DNA of 44,378 nt from JAVBNA01 sp031551875. GTDB lineage: Bacteria > Bacillota > Clostridia > Oscillospirales > Acutalibacteraceae. Location of the stretch: assembly GCA_031551875.1 (NCBI GenBank), contig JAVBNA010000032.1:1-44378 (forward strand), read 5' to 3'. Of the stretch, positions 1 to 8,083 are shown piece by piece. A program made the position numbers and the translations under genes. The stretch's first letter is position 1, and each line of letters begins with the position of its first letter. A model generated the notes under the pieces. That model was not told the origin of the DNA. It made no database searches and worked only from the letters and a program-made list of their open reading frames with translations.

Positions 1-30
1 ATCTATTTTGTACATCCTCATCGACCTCAC

Positions 31-76
31 AAGTGCAAGCTTTTTTCTGCTTTTCGCTGTTTTCCCTTGCACTTAT
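31..76. repeat. Short inverted repeat near the left edge
   Basis: Seen in sequence: AAGTGCAAG near position 31 and its reverse complement CTTGCACTT near 67-75, separated by about 26 T-rich bases. It could be an operator for a gene reading leftward off the window, because an ATG preceded by a GAGG stretch reads left near position 22. There is too little sequence to decide. Nothing else is recognisable between 77 and 175. Confidence 0.3.
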
Positions 77-175
77 TTTACCATATATCCAGCTTTTTGT
101 CAGGAGTTATGCAGGGTAACGGGTTGTGGAGCAGGCTCTAAGTAAACACTCTCAAAAAATGAATCGTATAAAAAT

Positions 176-216
176 AAAAACCTGCGATGTACAGTACAAG
201 TACATCGCAGGTTTTA
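176..216. terminator. Bidirectional rho-independent terminator after cassette A
   Basis: A perfect 12-bp stem (CCTGCGATGTAC at 181-192, partner 200-211) with a 7-base loop is flanked by an A-run on the left and TTTT on the right. On the minus strand the stem is followed by a T-rich tract, so it fits as the terminator of the surface-protein gene that stops at 272. The opposite T-run would also stop transcription entering from the left. Confidence 0.85.
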
Positions 217-271
217 ACCTTATAATTATGATTTTTTTGACTCAGAGCCGGTTCCCCTAACAGCGGTTTCT

Positions 272-3200
272 CTACCTTCTTCTGTATCTTCTGCGCGGGA
301 GAATGAAAATTGCACAGCCAACGAGCCCAGCCAAGAGGATCGTCATGGTCGCAAGCATCATCATCTTCCCTCCGGTTATCGGGATATCCGCATCATCATC
401 GTTCCCCGTTCCTTTACCGGTCGAACTATTGGAAATTGTCGATGTCGATTGATTGGAAGAGTTGTTTTTCTTGGGAACATCAATGATTTCGGTATCATCA
501 TCGGGCGGATCCTGTGACTTGTTAGGCGGTATATCACTTGGGATTTCGTCAAGATCGACAACCAGATTTCGAACCACAGCCTTGACCTCAATGGTTCCTG
601 AGCTGACCTTTGGCACACGGAAACCCACCGCCTTGGCTTTAAGCAGGCCGTAACCATCCACTTCATACCCGTCAATTTCAAAGCCGTCGCCAAGCTCCTC
701 AGCCAGATAATAGTCCGTTCCGCTGTTGAGGTCCGTGATGACTACCTCATCCCCATTGGCGGTCAGGATGATGCGCTGAATCAGGTTTTTATCGGAATCA
801 TACAGCCTGACAGCAAACTTCTTTCCATTGCCGGCGGGCAAACCATCGGTACCGATCAGCTTTTTGCTCAGCCGCATGGTAAACCGTCCATCCCCCGAAT
901 TCGTGGGCGGCGTATACTTGTTTGTAAAAGTAATGCCGCCATTCGGGTAGACCGCCGTCGCTTTGAGCGTTCCGTCTCCGTTGTCAGCAACCGTTACCGT
1001 TACCGTGTGTTCTGTGTCGTCGGTTGCCCACATAGTCGTGCCAATTGTGGTTTCCACCACGGTGTAGGTATGCGTTCCGGCCGATGGGTATTCGATCGCG
1101 CTGAATACGATATCTCCCTTCGACGAGTTGGTTCCGGTCGCGACTACCGACGTCCCCTCCATGACAGCGAAGTTAAACTGGCCGCCGATCAGGGTGCCGT
1201 TTCCGTCAACCTTTTTCGTTGCTTGCAGGACGATGGACGCCTTGCTGGCTCCGTAGCTGTTTCGGAAAATCACGTCAGAAGGATAGGTGGGCGTTGCCAC
1301 CAGTTTCCCGGCTCCGTCGTCGGTGACCGCTACGGTTACCGTAATTTTCTTCCCGGTATCATAGGTCACGCCGGCCAGGCTGCCGGAAACTTCGGTGATC
1401 TCATAGGTGTGGTTCCCTGCCGACGTGTACGGAATGGAGCTGAAGGTAATCTTTCCGGTTGCGTCATTCTTGCCGGTTGCTACAACCGTGCCGTTTTCTT
1501 TGACCTGGAAGCTGAATTCATCCGCTTTCAGCGTACGCCCGGTCAGCGCCTTGGTCGCGGTCAGGGCAATGCTGGTCGCATCCGCGGTGTAGGCGTTTGT
1601 GAACGTCGCGCTGCCGCCGGTGTAGGCCGGGGTCGCGGTAAGCAGGCCGGCGTTGTCTTCTTCAACCACTACCGTCACGGTCTTGATTGCCGTGTCAAAG
1701 CTCCATCCGTTTTCCCGGGTGTTCGGCGTTGTGCCGGGCGCCTGCCCGACGATCCACAGCCCGTCGGCGTACAGGCCGCTTTCCATAATGGTATATGTGT
1801 GCGTCCCCTTCGACGTATAGGAGATGGCGTCAAAGGTCACGCTGCCGTCGGCGTTGTTGACGGCGGTCGCCACGACTTTGTTGTTTTCAACCAGCGCGAA
1901 TCCAAACACACCGGCCGTCAGGGATCTGCCCGTAGTATTTTTTGTCGCCGAAATTACCAGTGAACCCGGTGTGACGGTAAAGGTGTTTGTGAACACTGTG
2001 CCGCCGATCGGATAGGTCGGGTTCGCCGTCAGTGAATTGTCGAAGTTTCTGGTCACGCTTACGGTCACGGTTTTCGGCGCGGTATCGAATCGCCAGTTGT
2101 CTTTATTGACCGGAGCCGTGCCCGCGTCCTGGCCCACTGTCCACAGCCCGTCGGAGGCGAAGCCGGTCTCCACAATGGTGTAGATGTGAGTGCCTGCCGC
2201 ATTATAGGTGATGGCTGGGAAGGTCACCACGCCGTTGCCCGCGTTGGCCGCAACTGCGACCACCTTGCTGTTTTCAATCACGGCAAAGCCAAACTGGCCG
2301 TTTGCCGGATTTTTGTTAACGCCTTCTTTGGATGCCGTGAGGATGACCTGTGTTGTGGGCTGGGTATAGGTATTGGTAAAGGAAATCTGGGTAACCGTGT
2401 CGGTACCTTTCGTAATGGTTTTATCCGTCGACAGTGTTCCGTTTCCGTTGTCTGTCACAGTGACCTCCACGGTGTATTCGGTGGTGTCCACTGTCCAGCC
2501 GCCGCCGCTGACAGAGGTTTCCTTCACCGTGTAGGTATGGGAGCCCGCCGCCGTATAGGGGATGGCCGTGAAGGTGATGTTGCCCAGCGCGTCGTTCGTG
2601 CCTGTGGCGACCCTGGTTGCACCCTCGTACACGGCAAAATCAAACTGGCTGGCAGTCAACGTCGCGCCCGTACCACTGATATCCTTTTTGCCGGTCAGTG
2701 TGAGGCTTCCTGCCGCGGCATAGGTATTGGTAAAGTCAGCGGTTTTGGTCGTGCTGGTAATTTCGGCCTTTATGCCTCCGTTCTGCGTATCGGTCGATAC
2801 TGTCACTTCAATGGTGACAGGGTTCGACTGTGTCCAGCCGCCGCCAAGCGCGTTTTCGGTAATGATGTAGGTGTGTGTGCCAATATCATCAGCGGTATAA
2901 TCGATTTCTGTAAACGTGATCGCGCCGGTGCTTGTCGCGGCTCCGGTGGCGACTTCATCTTCGCCCTCCATTACGCTGAAGCTGAACGAGCCGTTTTTGT
3001 TGGTGGTTTTTTGTCCGGTGAGCGTGATGGACGCGGTTGCGGGGGTGTCAGAGGGGTTTTCGACCGCAATAATCAGCTTGCCGTTTGTATCCACGCTCAT
3101 TGACACGCCTTCAATTTGAGTGAGTAAGGTATAATTGATTGTCTTTGTAATGCTGTCCCGCTCGGCTTTAATCCAAATGGGCGCATCAATTTTGATATAC

Positions 3201-5518
3201 TCGTTCGGAGCGGAAACCTCTTCCACCTTCAGGTAGAAAACAGAAGCATTTAAACGGTAAAACGCGGATGCCGCACCGCTTGATGTGGAGGTAATCAAGT
3301 TGGGAACGTTCGCGCCGGCCGCATCTTTAAGCGGAGCGGTAGCCGCCTCTCCGTTATTATACGTGGTCGCATAGGACACCTTAAACTCGGCGGAGCCGGT
3401 CGTGATCGCGTTCCCGGAGGTATCCCGCTTTACTATCTCCAAAGCATTGTCAATATAGGTCTTGACCTCTTTGCCGTAAAAATAGTTGCCAATCTCGGTT
3501 CCGTACGGGGTTTCTGCTTTGACGGTCGCCTGAAAGATGACCTGGATTGTATCGTTATAGCTGATGTCGGCATCCGGATTGGAAATCGTAATCCTTCCGT
3601 TGCTGTATGCTGCGGTCAGATTCACGCCGTCTGTGCCGGTGGTGCTTACTGTATTGGCGTCAACTGCCTGCGAAATGGTCGTCCAGCCGCCGGCTCCGTC
3701 CGGGATCTGAACGGCAAGCGTTCCCGGCTTAAATGTCAGGTGACTGTCTAAAATGTCATAAGCGGTAAGCGTCCCCTGTGCGATGTTCGACGCGCCCTGT
3801 TTTATAAACTGAATGGCATACTGGAGGGGTGCGATTGTCTCAGACTGCGGATCAATATAAGTGAGCGACTGACCGTCCACGGTTTTGCCGGTCGCGTCGA
3901 TCATCGCGCCCGCGTTGCCAAGGTTATACGTATATGTGTTCTTCTTTTCGCTTTCTAACTTATCATATTGTGCGGTGTTTGTAAATGTAAGCTTTCCGTC
4001 TGAAGGGATCGAATAACTTTCCGTATCAAATTTAACGCTGACCGCCGCTCTGAAGGCTTTATTCTGAATGGGCGTCCCGTCGGTCTGATGAATCTTGATA
4101 TAAACTGTATCCCGTGCTGCATCCGGGTTGGTTGCATCGTGCAAGACATAGGTGGAGTAGACCGGTCCGGTAATGCCGGTATAATAGTAATCCCACTGGT
4201 AAAGAAGCTGGCCGGCGGTGGGCGTCGCAGAGGATCCTCCCGGAAGCGGATACTGCGTCGGACTTGGAACCTGCGTACGGGTCCATCCACTTGCAGTACT
4301 AACCGTATTGATTGATTGGACAGATATGGAAGAGTACGGTACCGTATACGTAACGCTGCCTCCGTTGTCCCTAAGCGGCGTCCAGTCGGTATAAGGTATA
4401 TCACCGAAAATACCGCTCAGCCTTACACGATCATGATTGTTATTGTCCTGATACACCTGATATCCCAGCGCGATTTCGCTGAAGCTGATAACTGTTCCGT
4501 CTGCATTCAGCCAATTGGAGGCAAAGGTCGACTCCCCCAGTTGTTGGGGCAACTGAACCGCCGTCCAGTCAACATCGCTAGAAGTAATGCTGGGAAAATC
4601 GCGTTTGATAAAGTTTAGCAGCGTGTTGAGCGCGTGGGATGTGTAGCTAACCTTAGTTAAATCAAACGTGAGCGATCCATCATTTTCATCTTTGACAACA
4701 CAGGTGTCATACAAATTTAATGAAACTGACTTGTACGCTTCATTATATGCCTGTTCAACAGAGCTGCCCGCAATTTGCTGAAAGGTGGGAAACTGAACAA
4801 ACTGACCTTCCGGGAGCGTATCGGCAATTGTGCCAATATAATTAACATCCTTCAAAATATTCCGATTGATTCGAAAGATATATTTAAATCCGTCCCCGTT
4901 AGTTACATGAAACTGCGCTTCACTGATTGCCGGTGTATCGCTGTCCTTATAAAAATAAGGCGAAACGGTGGTTTTCTGAGCGTTGGGCACACCTCTCGTG
5001 TCTGCCTGTTTCGGAATCACCGTAAAGGAATATTCACCATCACTTGTGATGATCTTGTGTTCTTCCTCCTCGGTTATTGTCGCGACCAGCGTAGCGTGAA
5101 ATGAAAAATTCGCGGCCAGTTTGTCTTTCAGGAAGGTAAGGGTCACTGTCTGCGCACCGCTCACGTTGCTCAGCGCAAGCGTGACATCGTCCTCAGTCAG
5201 TCCGTTTTGATATAAATTGGTTTCCAAAACAGTTTGACTCAGACCAAGAAATACGGCGGGCAACTCCACCTTATATTCGTCATCGACTGCGGGGTCGGAA
5301 ATTGACATGTTAATCTGCAGCTTCCACTCGGGCTGAAGCGCAGTGCCGGCCGGCTGCTCTATCCCACTACTATTTAAGATTTTCACTGTGGTTGTTGATC
5401 TGCCGCTGTTTTCCGCTCTGGCGGAAATAAATGCGCTCGAAAATGTCATGCCCAACACGATTAATAACGCAAGAACCATTGCGATTCCCTTGCGGGACAT
5501 CATCATTTTGTTGTTCAT
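272..5518 (-). CDS. Giant wall-anchored pilin/adhesin-like protein with six isopeptide-type repeats
   Basis: A surface protein of about 1748 residues. The chosen ATG (MNNKMMMSRKG) follows an AAGAAGGG ribosome site and gives a normal signal peptide (basic start, hydrophobic stretch ending in SARAE); an in-frame extension to 5629 is possible. After a unique N-terminal region comes an SpaA/Cna-B-like domain (about residues 683-816). Six tandem repeats of 110-130 residues follow (about 820-1535), resembling the streptococcal Spy0128/FctA pilin isopeptide domain. Each has a Lys near its start (TGQK, TGKK, TASK, SATK, TATK, QATK), a Glu in the ITE/VKE/VVE strand, and a closing Asn in FTNTY-like ends. 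That is the family's Lys-Glu-Asn triad for intramolecular amide bonds. A degenerate seventh domain, an acidic Ser-rich linker, IPITGG at about 1712, a hydrophobic helix and RRRYRRR complete it. Being a pilus shaft or stalk adhesin is inferred. The sigma gene lies 177 bp upstream. Confidence 0.88.
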   Translation of the reverse strand: MNNKMMMSRKGIAMVLALLIVLGMTFSSAFISARAENSGRSTTTVKILNSSGIEQPAGTALQPEWKLQINMSISDPAVDDEYKVELPAVFLGLSQTVLETNLYQNGLTEDDVTLALSNVSGAQTVTLTFLKDKLAANFSFHATLVATITEEEEHKIITSDGEYSFTVIPKQADTRGVPNAQKTTVSPYFYKDSDTPAISEAQFHVTNGDGFKYIFRINRNILKDVNYIGTIADTLPEGQFVQFPTFQQIAGSSVEQAYNEAYKSVSLNLYDTCVVKDENDGSLTFDLTKVSYTSHALNTLLNFIKRDFPSITSSDVDWTAVQLPQQLGESTFASNWLNADGTVISFSEIALGYQVYQDNNNHDRVRLSGIFGDIPYTDWTPLRDNGGSVTYTVPYSSISVQSINTVSTASGWTRTQVPSPTQYPLPGGSSATPTAGQLLYQWDYYYTGITGPVYSTYVLHDATNPDAARDTVYIKIHQTDGTPIQNKAFRAAVSVKFDTESYSIPSDGKLTFTNTAQYDKLESEKKNTYTYNLGNAGAMIDATGKTVDGQSLTYIDPQSETIAPLQYAIQFIKQGASNIAQGTLTAYDILDSHLTFKPGTLAVQIPDGAGGWTTISQAVDANTVSTTGTDGVNLTAAYSNGRITISNPDADISYNDTIQVIFQATVKAETPYGTEIGNYFYGKEVKTYIDNALEIVKRDTSGNAITTGSAEFKVSYATTYNNGEAATAPLKDAAGANVPNLITSTSSGAASAFYRLNASVFYLKVEEVSAPNEYIKIDAPIWIKAERDSITKTINYTLLTQIEGVSMSVDTNGKLIIAVENPSDTPATASITLTGQKTTNKNGSFSFSVMEGEDEVATGAATSTGAITFTEIDYTADDIGTHTYIITENALGGGWTQSNPVTIEVTVSTDTQNGGIKAEITSTTKTADFTNTYAAAGSLTLTGKKDISGTGATLTASQFDFAVYEGATRVATGTNDALGNITFTAIPYTAAGSHTYTVKETSVSGGGWTVDTTEYTVEVTVTDNGNGTLSTDKTITKGTDTVTQISFTNTYTQPTTQVILTASKEGVNKNPANGQFGFAVIENSKVVAVAANAGNGVVTFPAITYNAAGTHIYTIVETGFASDGLWTVGQDAGTAPVNKDNWRFDTAPKTVTVSVTRNFDNSLTANPTYPIGGTVFTNTFTVTPGSLVISATKNTTGRSLTAGVFGFALVENNKVVATAVNNADGSVTFDAISYTSKGTHTYTIMESGLYADGLWIVGQAPGTTPNTRENGWSFDTAIKTVTVVVEEDNAGLLTATPAYTGGSATFTNAYTADATSIALTATKALTGRTLKADEFSFQVKENGTVVATGKNDATGKITFSSIPYTSAGNHTYEITEVSGSLAGVTYDTGKKITVTVAVTDDGAGKLVATPTYPSDVIFRNSYGASKASIVLQATKKVDGNGTLIGGQFNFAVMEGTSVVATGTNSSKGDIVFSAIEYPSAGTHTYTVVETTIGTTMWATDDTEHTVTVTVADNGDGTLKATAVYPNGGITFTNKYTPPTNSGDGRFTMRLSKKLIGTDGLPAGNGKKFAVRLYDSDKNLIQRIILTANGDEVVITDLNSGTDYYLAEELGDGFEIDGYEVDGYGLLKAKAVGFRVPKVSSGTIEVKAVVRNLVVDLDEIPSDIPPNKSQDPPDDDTEIIDVPKKNNSSNQSTSTISNSSTGKGTGNDDDADIPITGGKMMMLATMTILLAGLVGCAIFILPRRRYRRR

Positions 5519-5695
5519 ATTGCGTACCATCCCTTCTTTATGTTGAGTTTTTAACTCGTTGTTTCCATTTGAATACAATGGATGTTTATATGTGTTGCCG
5601 TCATAATTTTTCAATATCATCATCCTCATCCGTTTTTGTGCTGAGTTCGTAATGCCCGTTATCTATGTTTATATCCTTGACGGATAAAATTTACA
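5519..5695 (-). promoter_or_regulatory. Spacer between sigma gene A and its surface-protein gene; candidate leader
   Basis: This 177-bp spacer holds no clear terminator. On the plus strand GTAATGCCCGTTATC (5649-5663) resembles GTAACACCCCGTTATC at 15619-15634, directly upstream of sigma gene B. The spacer could carry a promoter read by the adjacent ECF factor. I found no confident -35/-10 pair, so regulatory function is inferred only from position and the shared motif. Confidence 0.3.
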
Positions 5696-7171
5696 CTACC
5701 GGTTTTTAAAGGCCCATTCGTCCCAGTCAGGCGCCGAATCGCCCCGGGGTTGTATCCGGTAGAGAATGTCATAGGTTTGATCGGATTCCTTAATATACTC
5801 GCTGATATATAGGATATAATTCGCCTTTTCTTTGCTGTAAAGCATATAGTGATCCCTTTTCAGCCGTTCATCAAAGAAATTCTCGAACCAGGCTTTCCCC
5901 TTTGGCAACCCATATTGTGATGTCTTCGTGATAAACAGCTCATGGGTTTCATATGTTGCGCTTTGCAGATAACGCAGAAAATCCTGCGCGTTGTCATAGC
6001 CCAATATGCCCTCCAGCGTATAATCGGGATACTGCATTTCGGATGTCACGGTCTGAGACGACGCCGACTGAGACGCAGGGGACGACGATGCCGCGGCGGG
6101 CGCAGACGTGGTGATTGGAGGCTCGGAAGAAGATTCCAAGGAAAAATCTGACGAAACCTCATCCTGTGAAGGTATACTCTCCAAACTGTCCGTGCTCATA
6201 GTTTCGGGGATTGGCGTCCCATCGTCATTCGATTCCGCCTGCCCAATGTCAGGAAACCCGCTGACCGCATTGCCGACGCCCAACTGGCGGGCAATGACGG
6301 AACTGCTCCCCGCAGGCTCGCCCAGAGGATCCTTTCCAATGGTGGCGACAATCGCCGCGCCTGTGCAGGTTGCTGTCGCAAGGATCGCCAGCGCCGCTTT
6401 TTGTATCACGGTTATCTTGACCGCCGCCGCGGTACCGACTGCCGCGCCGGCGGCATAGGGGCTGGTTCCGGCTGCAATCGTGGCAGAAATATGATTCCAA
6501 CTCGCAAATTTTACGGTTTCGGCGACCACTTGATCTGCCATGTTACGGAATGCGATTGTCATAATCGGTACTGCTGGCATGGAGTACAAAACCACTCCCT
6601 TCTGCATCAGTTGTTCAATTTTGCTTTTCATGAATTTCCTGGCGCGCATCAGCTTGACGGCTACGGCGGGAGTCGTGGAATCGACGGCCTGGGCGATCTC
6701 TTTGTGCGACATTTGCTCGTAATAGTATAGCAAAACCACAATTCGGTAGTCCTCGTTCAGGCTTTGCACAACATCGGACAGAATTTTCCGGCTCTCGCTG
6801 CGTTCAAGAAAGTCCTGCGGCAAAAACTCCTCTGATTCCTCCTCCAGTTCCTGACTATACTCGTCAATATCGTCCATCGAGTTATACATGCTCTCACTTT
6901 TTTTTCGATATAAGTCGGTGATCGTATTGCGCAGTATTTTGTATAGCCAAGCATTGAAGGTTTCGGGCGTCTTTAATTGACCGATGCTGTAATATACCTT
7001 CATGAAAACGTCCTGTGCCACGTCCTGTGCCCTGCTGAAATCGGAAAGCATCTCCCAAGCGACAAAGTGGACTTCCTTCCACTTCAGATTATAGATTTCC
7101 TGAAAGGCCAGTTGATCTCCGGAGGACGCCCGTTTTACCAATTTAATAAAATTCTTCTCTTTTGTCCCCAT
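5696..7171 (-). CDS. ECF-type sigma-70 factor fused to a membrane segment and extracytoplasmic domain (cassette A)
   Basis: A protein of about 491 residues, where ordinary ECF sigma factors have about 160-200. Residues 1-200 are a complete two-domain ECF factor: region 2 with DVAQDVFMKVYYSI and FNAWLYKILRNTITDLYRKK, and region 4 with VVLLYYYEQMSHKEIAQAV and a second helix ending in KLMRARKFMK. Next come KGVVLYSMPAVPIMTIAF, an Ala-rich stretch and a hydrophobic helix at about 255-280 (KAALAILATATCTGAAIVA). A Ser/Pro/Thr-rich linker follows, then a compact domain of about 110 residues rich in Tyr and charge. Cytoplasmic sigma with the C-terminus outside is predicted from this order. The ATG at 7171 has AGGGGA six bases upstream; a TTG at 7186 is an alternative. 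It immediately precedes the cassette A surface-protein gene on the same strand. That it drives that gene, or is released by proteolysis, is inference. Confidence 0.85.
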   Translation of the reverse strand: MGTKEKNFIKLVKRASSGDQLAFQEIYNLKWKEVHFVAWEMLSDFSRAQDVAQDVFMKVYYSIGQLKTPETFNAWLYKILRNTITDLYRKKSESMYNSMDDIDEYSQELEEESEEFLPQDFLERSESRKILSDVVQSLNEDYRIVVLLYYYEQMSHKEIAQAVDSTTPAVAVKLMRARKFMKSKIEQLMQKGVVLYSMPAVPIMTIAFRNMADQVVAETVKFASWNHISATIAAGTSPYAAGAAVGTAAAVKITVIQKAALAILATATCTGAAIVATIGKDPLGEPAGSSSVIARQLGVGNAVSGFPDIGQAESNDDGTPIPETMSTDSLESIPSQDEVSSDFSLESSSEPPITTSAPAAASSSPASQSASSQTVTSEMQYPDYTLEGILGYDNAQDFLRYLQSATYETHELFITKTSQYGLPKGKAWFENFFDERLKRDHYMLYSKEKANYILYISEYIKESDQTYDILYRIQPRGDSAPDWDEWAFKNR

Positions 7172-7671
7172 AATCTTCCCCTGCAACTTTCCTCTCTACT
7201 TATATAGACGTAACTAAAATGAAAACATAACGCTTTTTAAAAAAAATATTATAATGAAAATGCAGACAGAAATTACTCCCATTTGCTCTGATCCCCGATT
7301 TTACATATCCATGGAAAATAAAACAACGAGATTGTCTGTTTATTAATTTTACTCAAATGTTTAATAACTCTATTATAATAATATTCATAACGGAAATCAA
7401 CATAAAACTACTTCTATTTGCTTTAATTATTAATAAAAACAGTGGAAATATTAGACTGTACGGATCTGTCCAGCTCCTTGAACAGCTCCTGTGCTCCTCG
7501 AACTTCTTGGGTAAGTTTCGGCTAACTCGTTGGAGAAAAATGTCGGTTAACAAACACAGAAGAATCTGACAAGGGTTTATGGTAATTTTTTATTGTGGTA
7601 TCATAAAAACAGAAAGCGACTGTGGCAATGAATATACCACAGTCGCTTTCTGTTTTTATGATGATATAACC
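7172..7671. other. AT-rich intergenic region between cassette A and the IS remnant
   Basis: About 500 bases without a supportable gene. The part next to the sigma start is strongly AT-rich and should contain its promoter; on the minus strand a GCGTTATG and a CGTCTATATA element lie upstream, loosely like an ECF promoter, but this is weak. At about 7455-7525 the minus strand has a short coding-like run (reads KLTQEVRGAQELFKELDRSV) with no start and nearby stops, possibly a gene fragment of unknown origin. The 26-bp inverted repeat at 7600-7662 is listed separately. Confidence 0.5.
7600..7662. terminator. Perfect 26-bp inverted repeat, probable bidirectional terminator
   Basis: The arms 7600-7625 and 7637-7662 are exact reverse complements around an 11-base loop. 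The stem contains AAAAACAGAAAG at one end and CTTTCTGTTTTT at the other, so each strand ends its hairpin in a U-run. It lies 9 bases beyond the stop of the transposase remnant. It would stop minus-strand transcripts coming from cassette B. The stem is unusually long and perfect for a plain terminator, so an origin as an element end is possible. Confidence 0.7.
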
Positions 7672-8025
7672 CTACGCTTCTTTGCGAGTAAAAGATGGTT
7701 CTCGAACGGATTCTATGGTCAACTCCGGGTAATTAATGGAAACAAGCTGACAAATCGAAATATCTTCATTCGCCAATACCTGCAGCACCGGCTTCAGAAT
7801 CCCTTCCTTTTTCCACTTGGAATACCGTGAGTGGACGCTCTGCCATGCCCCATAGTTTTCCGGCAGCATGCGCCACTGTGAACCGGTGCAGAGAATCCAC
7901 AAAATGCCATTGAGCATCGTACGGTTGTCTTTGCGGGGGCGGCCCCGACCGCCACTGACCTCCGGGGGAAGCAACGGCCGGACCTTATTCCATTGTTTTG
8001 TTGTCAGTTCATATCGTTTACTCAT
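7672..8025 (-). pseudogene. Truncated IS5-family (IS427-like) transposase N-terminus
   Basis: 117 codons. The N-terminal part matches the first reading frame of IS5/IS427-type transposases: MSKRYELTTKQWNKVRPLLP, a basic GGRGRPRKDNRTMLNGILWI segment, then TGSQWRMLPENYG and a W-rich helix around residues 60-75 (DUF4096-type region). After about residue 85 the sequence no longer fits the family and stops. The DDE catalytic frame should follow within about 400 bases, but only the inverted repeat and non-coding DNA are present. It starts with a good AAGGAAG ribosome site. It sits between the two sigma/surface-protein cassettes. I read it as a dead insertion-sequence remnant; I could not identify its terminal inverted repeats. 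Confidence 0.75.
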
Positions 8026-8083
8026 TACACACTCTTCCTTAGAATATTCTGTCGGCCGTTTGCTTTCCCGGGGGTGGTTTTAT

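Noticed and set aside
1007..3103. Plus-strand open frames opposite the isopeptide repeats (1007-1963 and 2186-3103)
   Set aside because: They arise from the repeated codon pattern of the minus-strand gene and carry no motifs.
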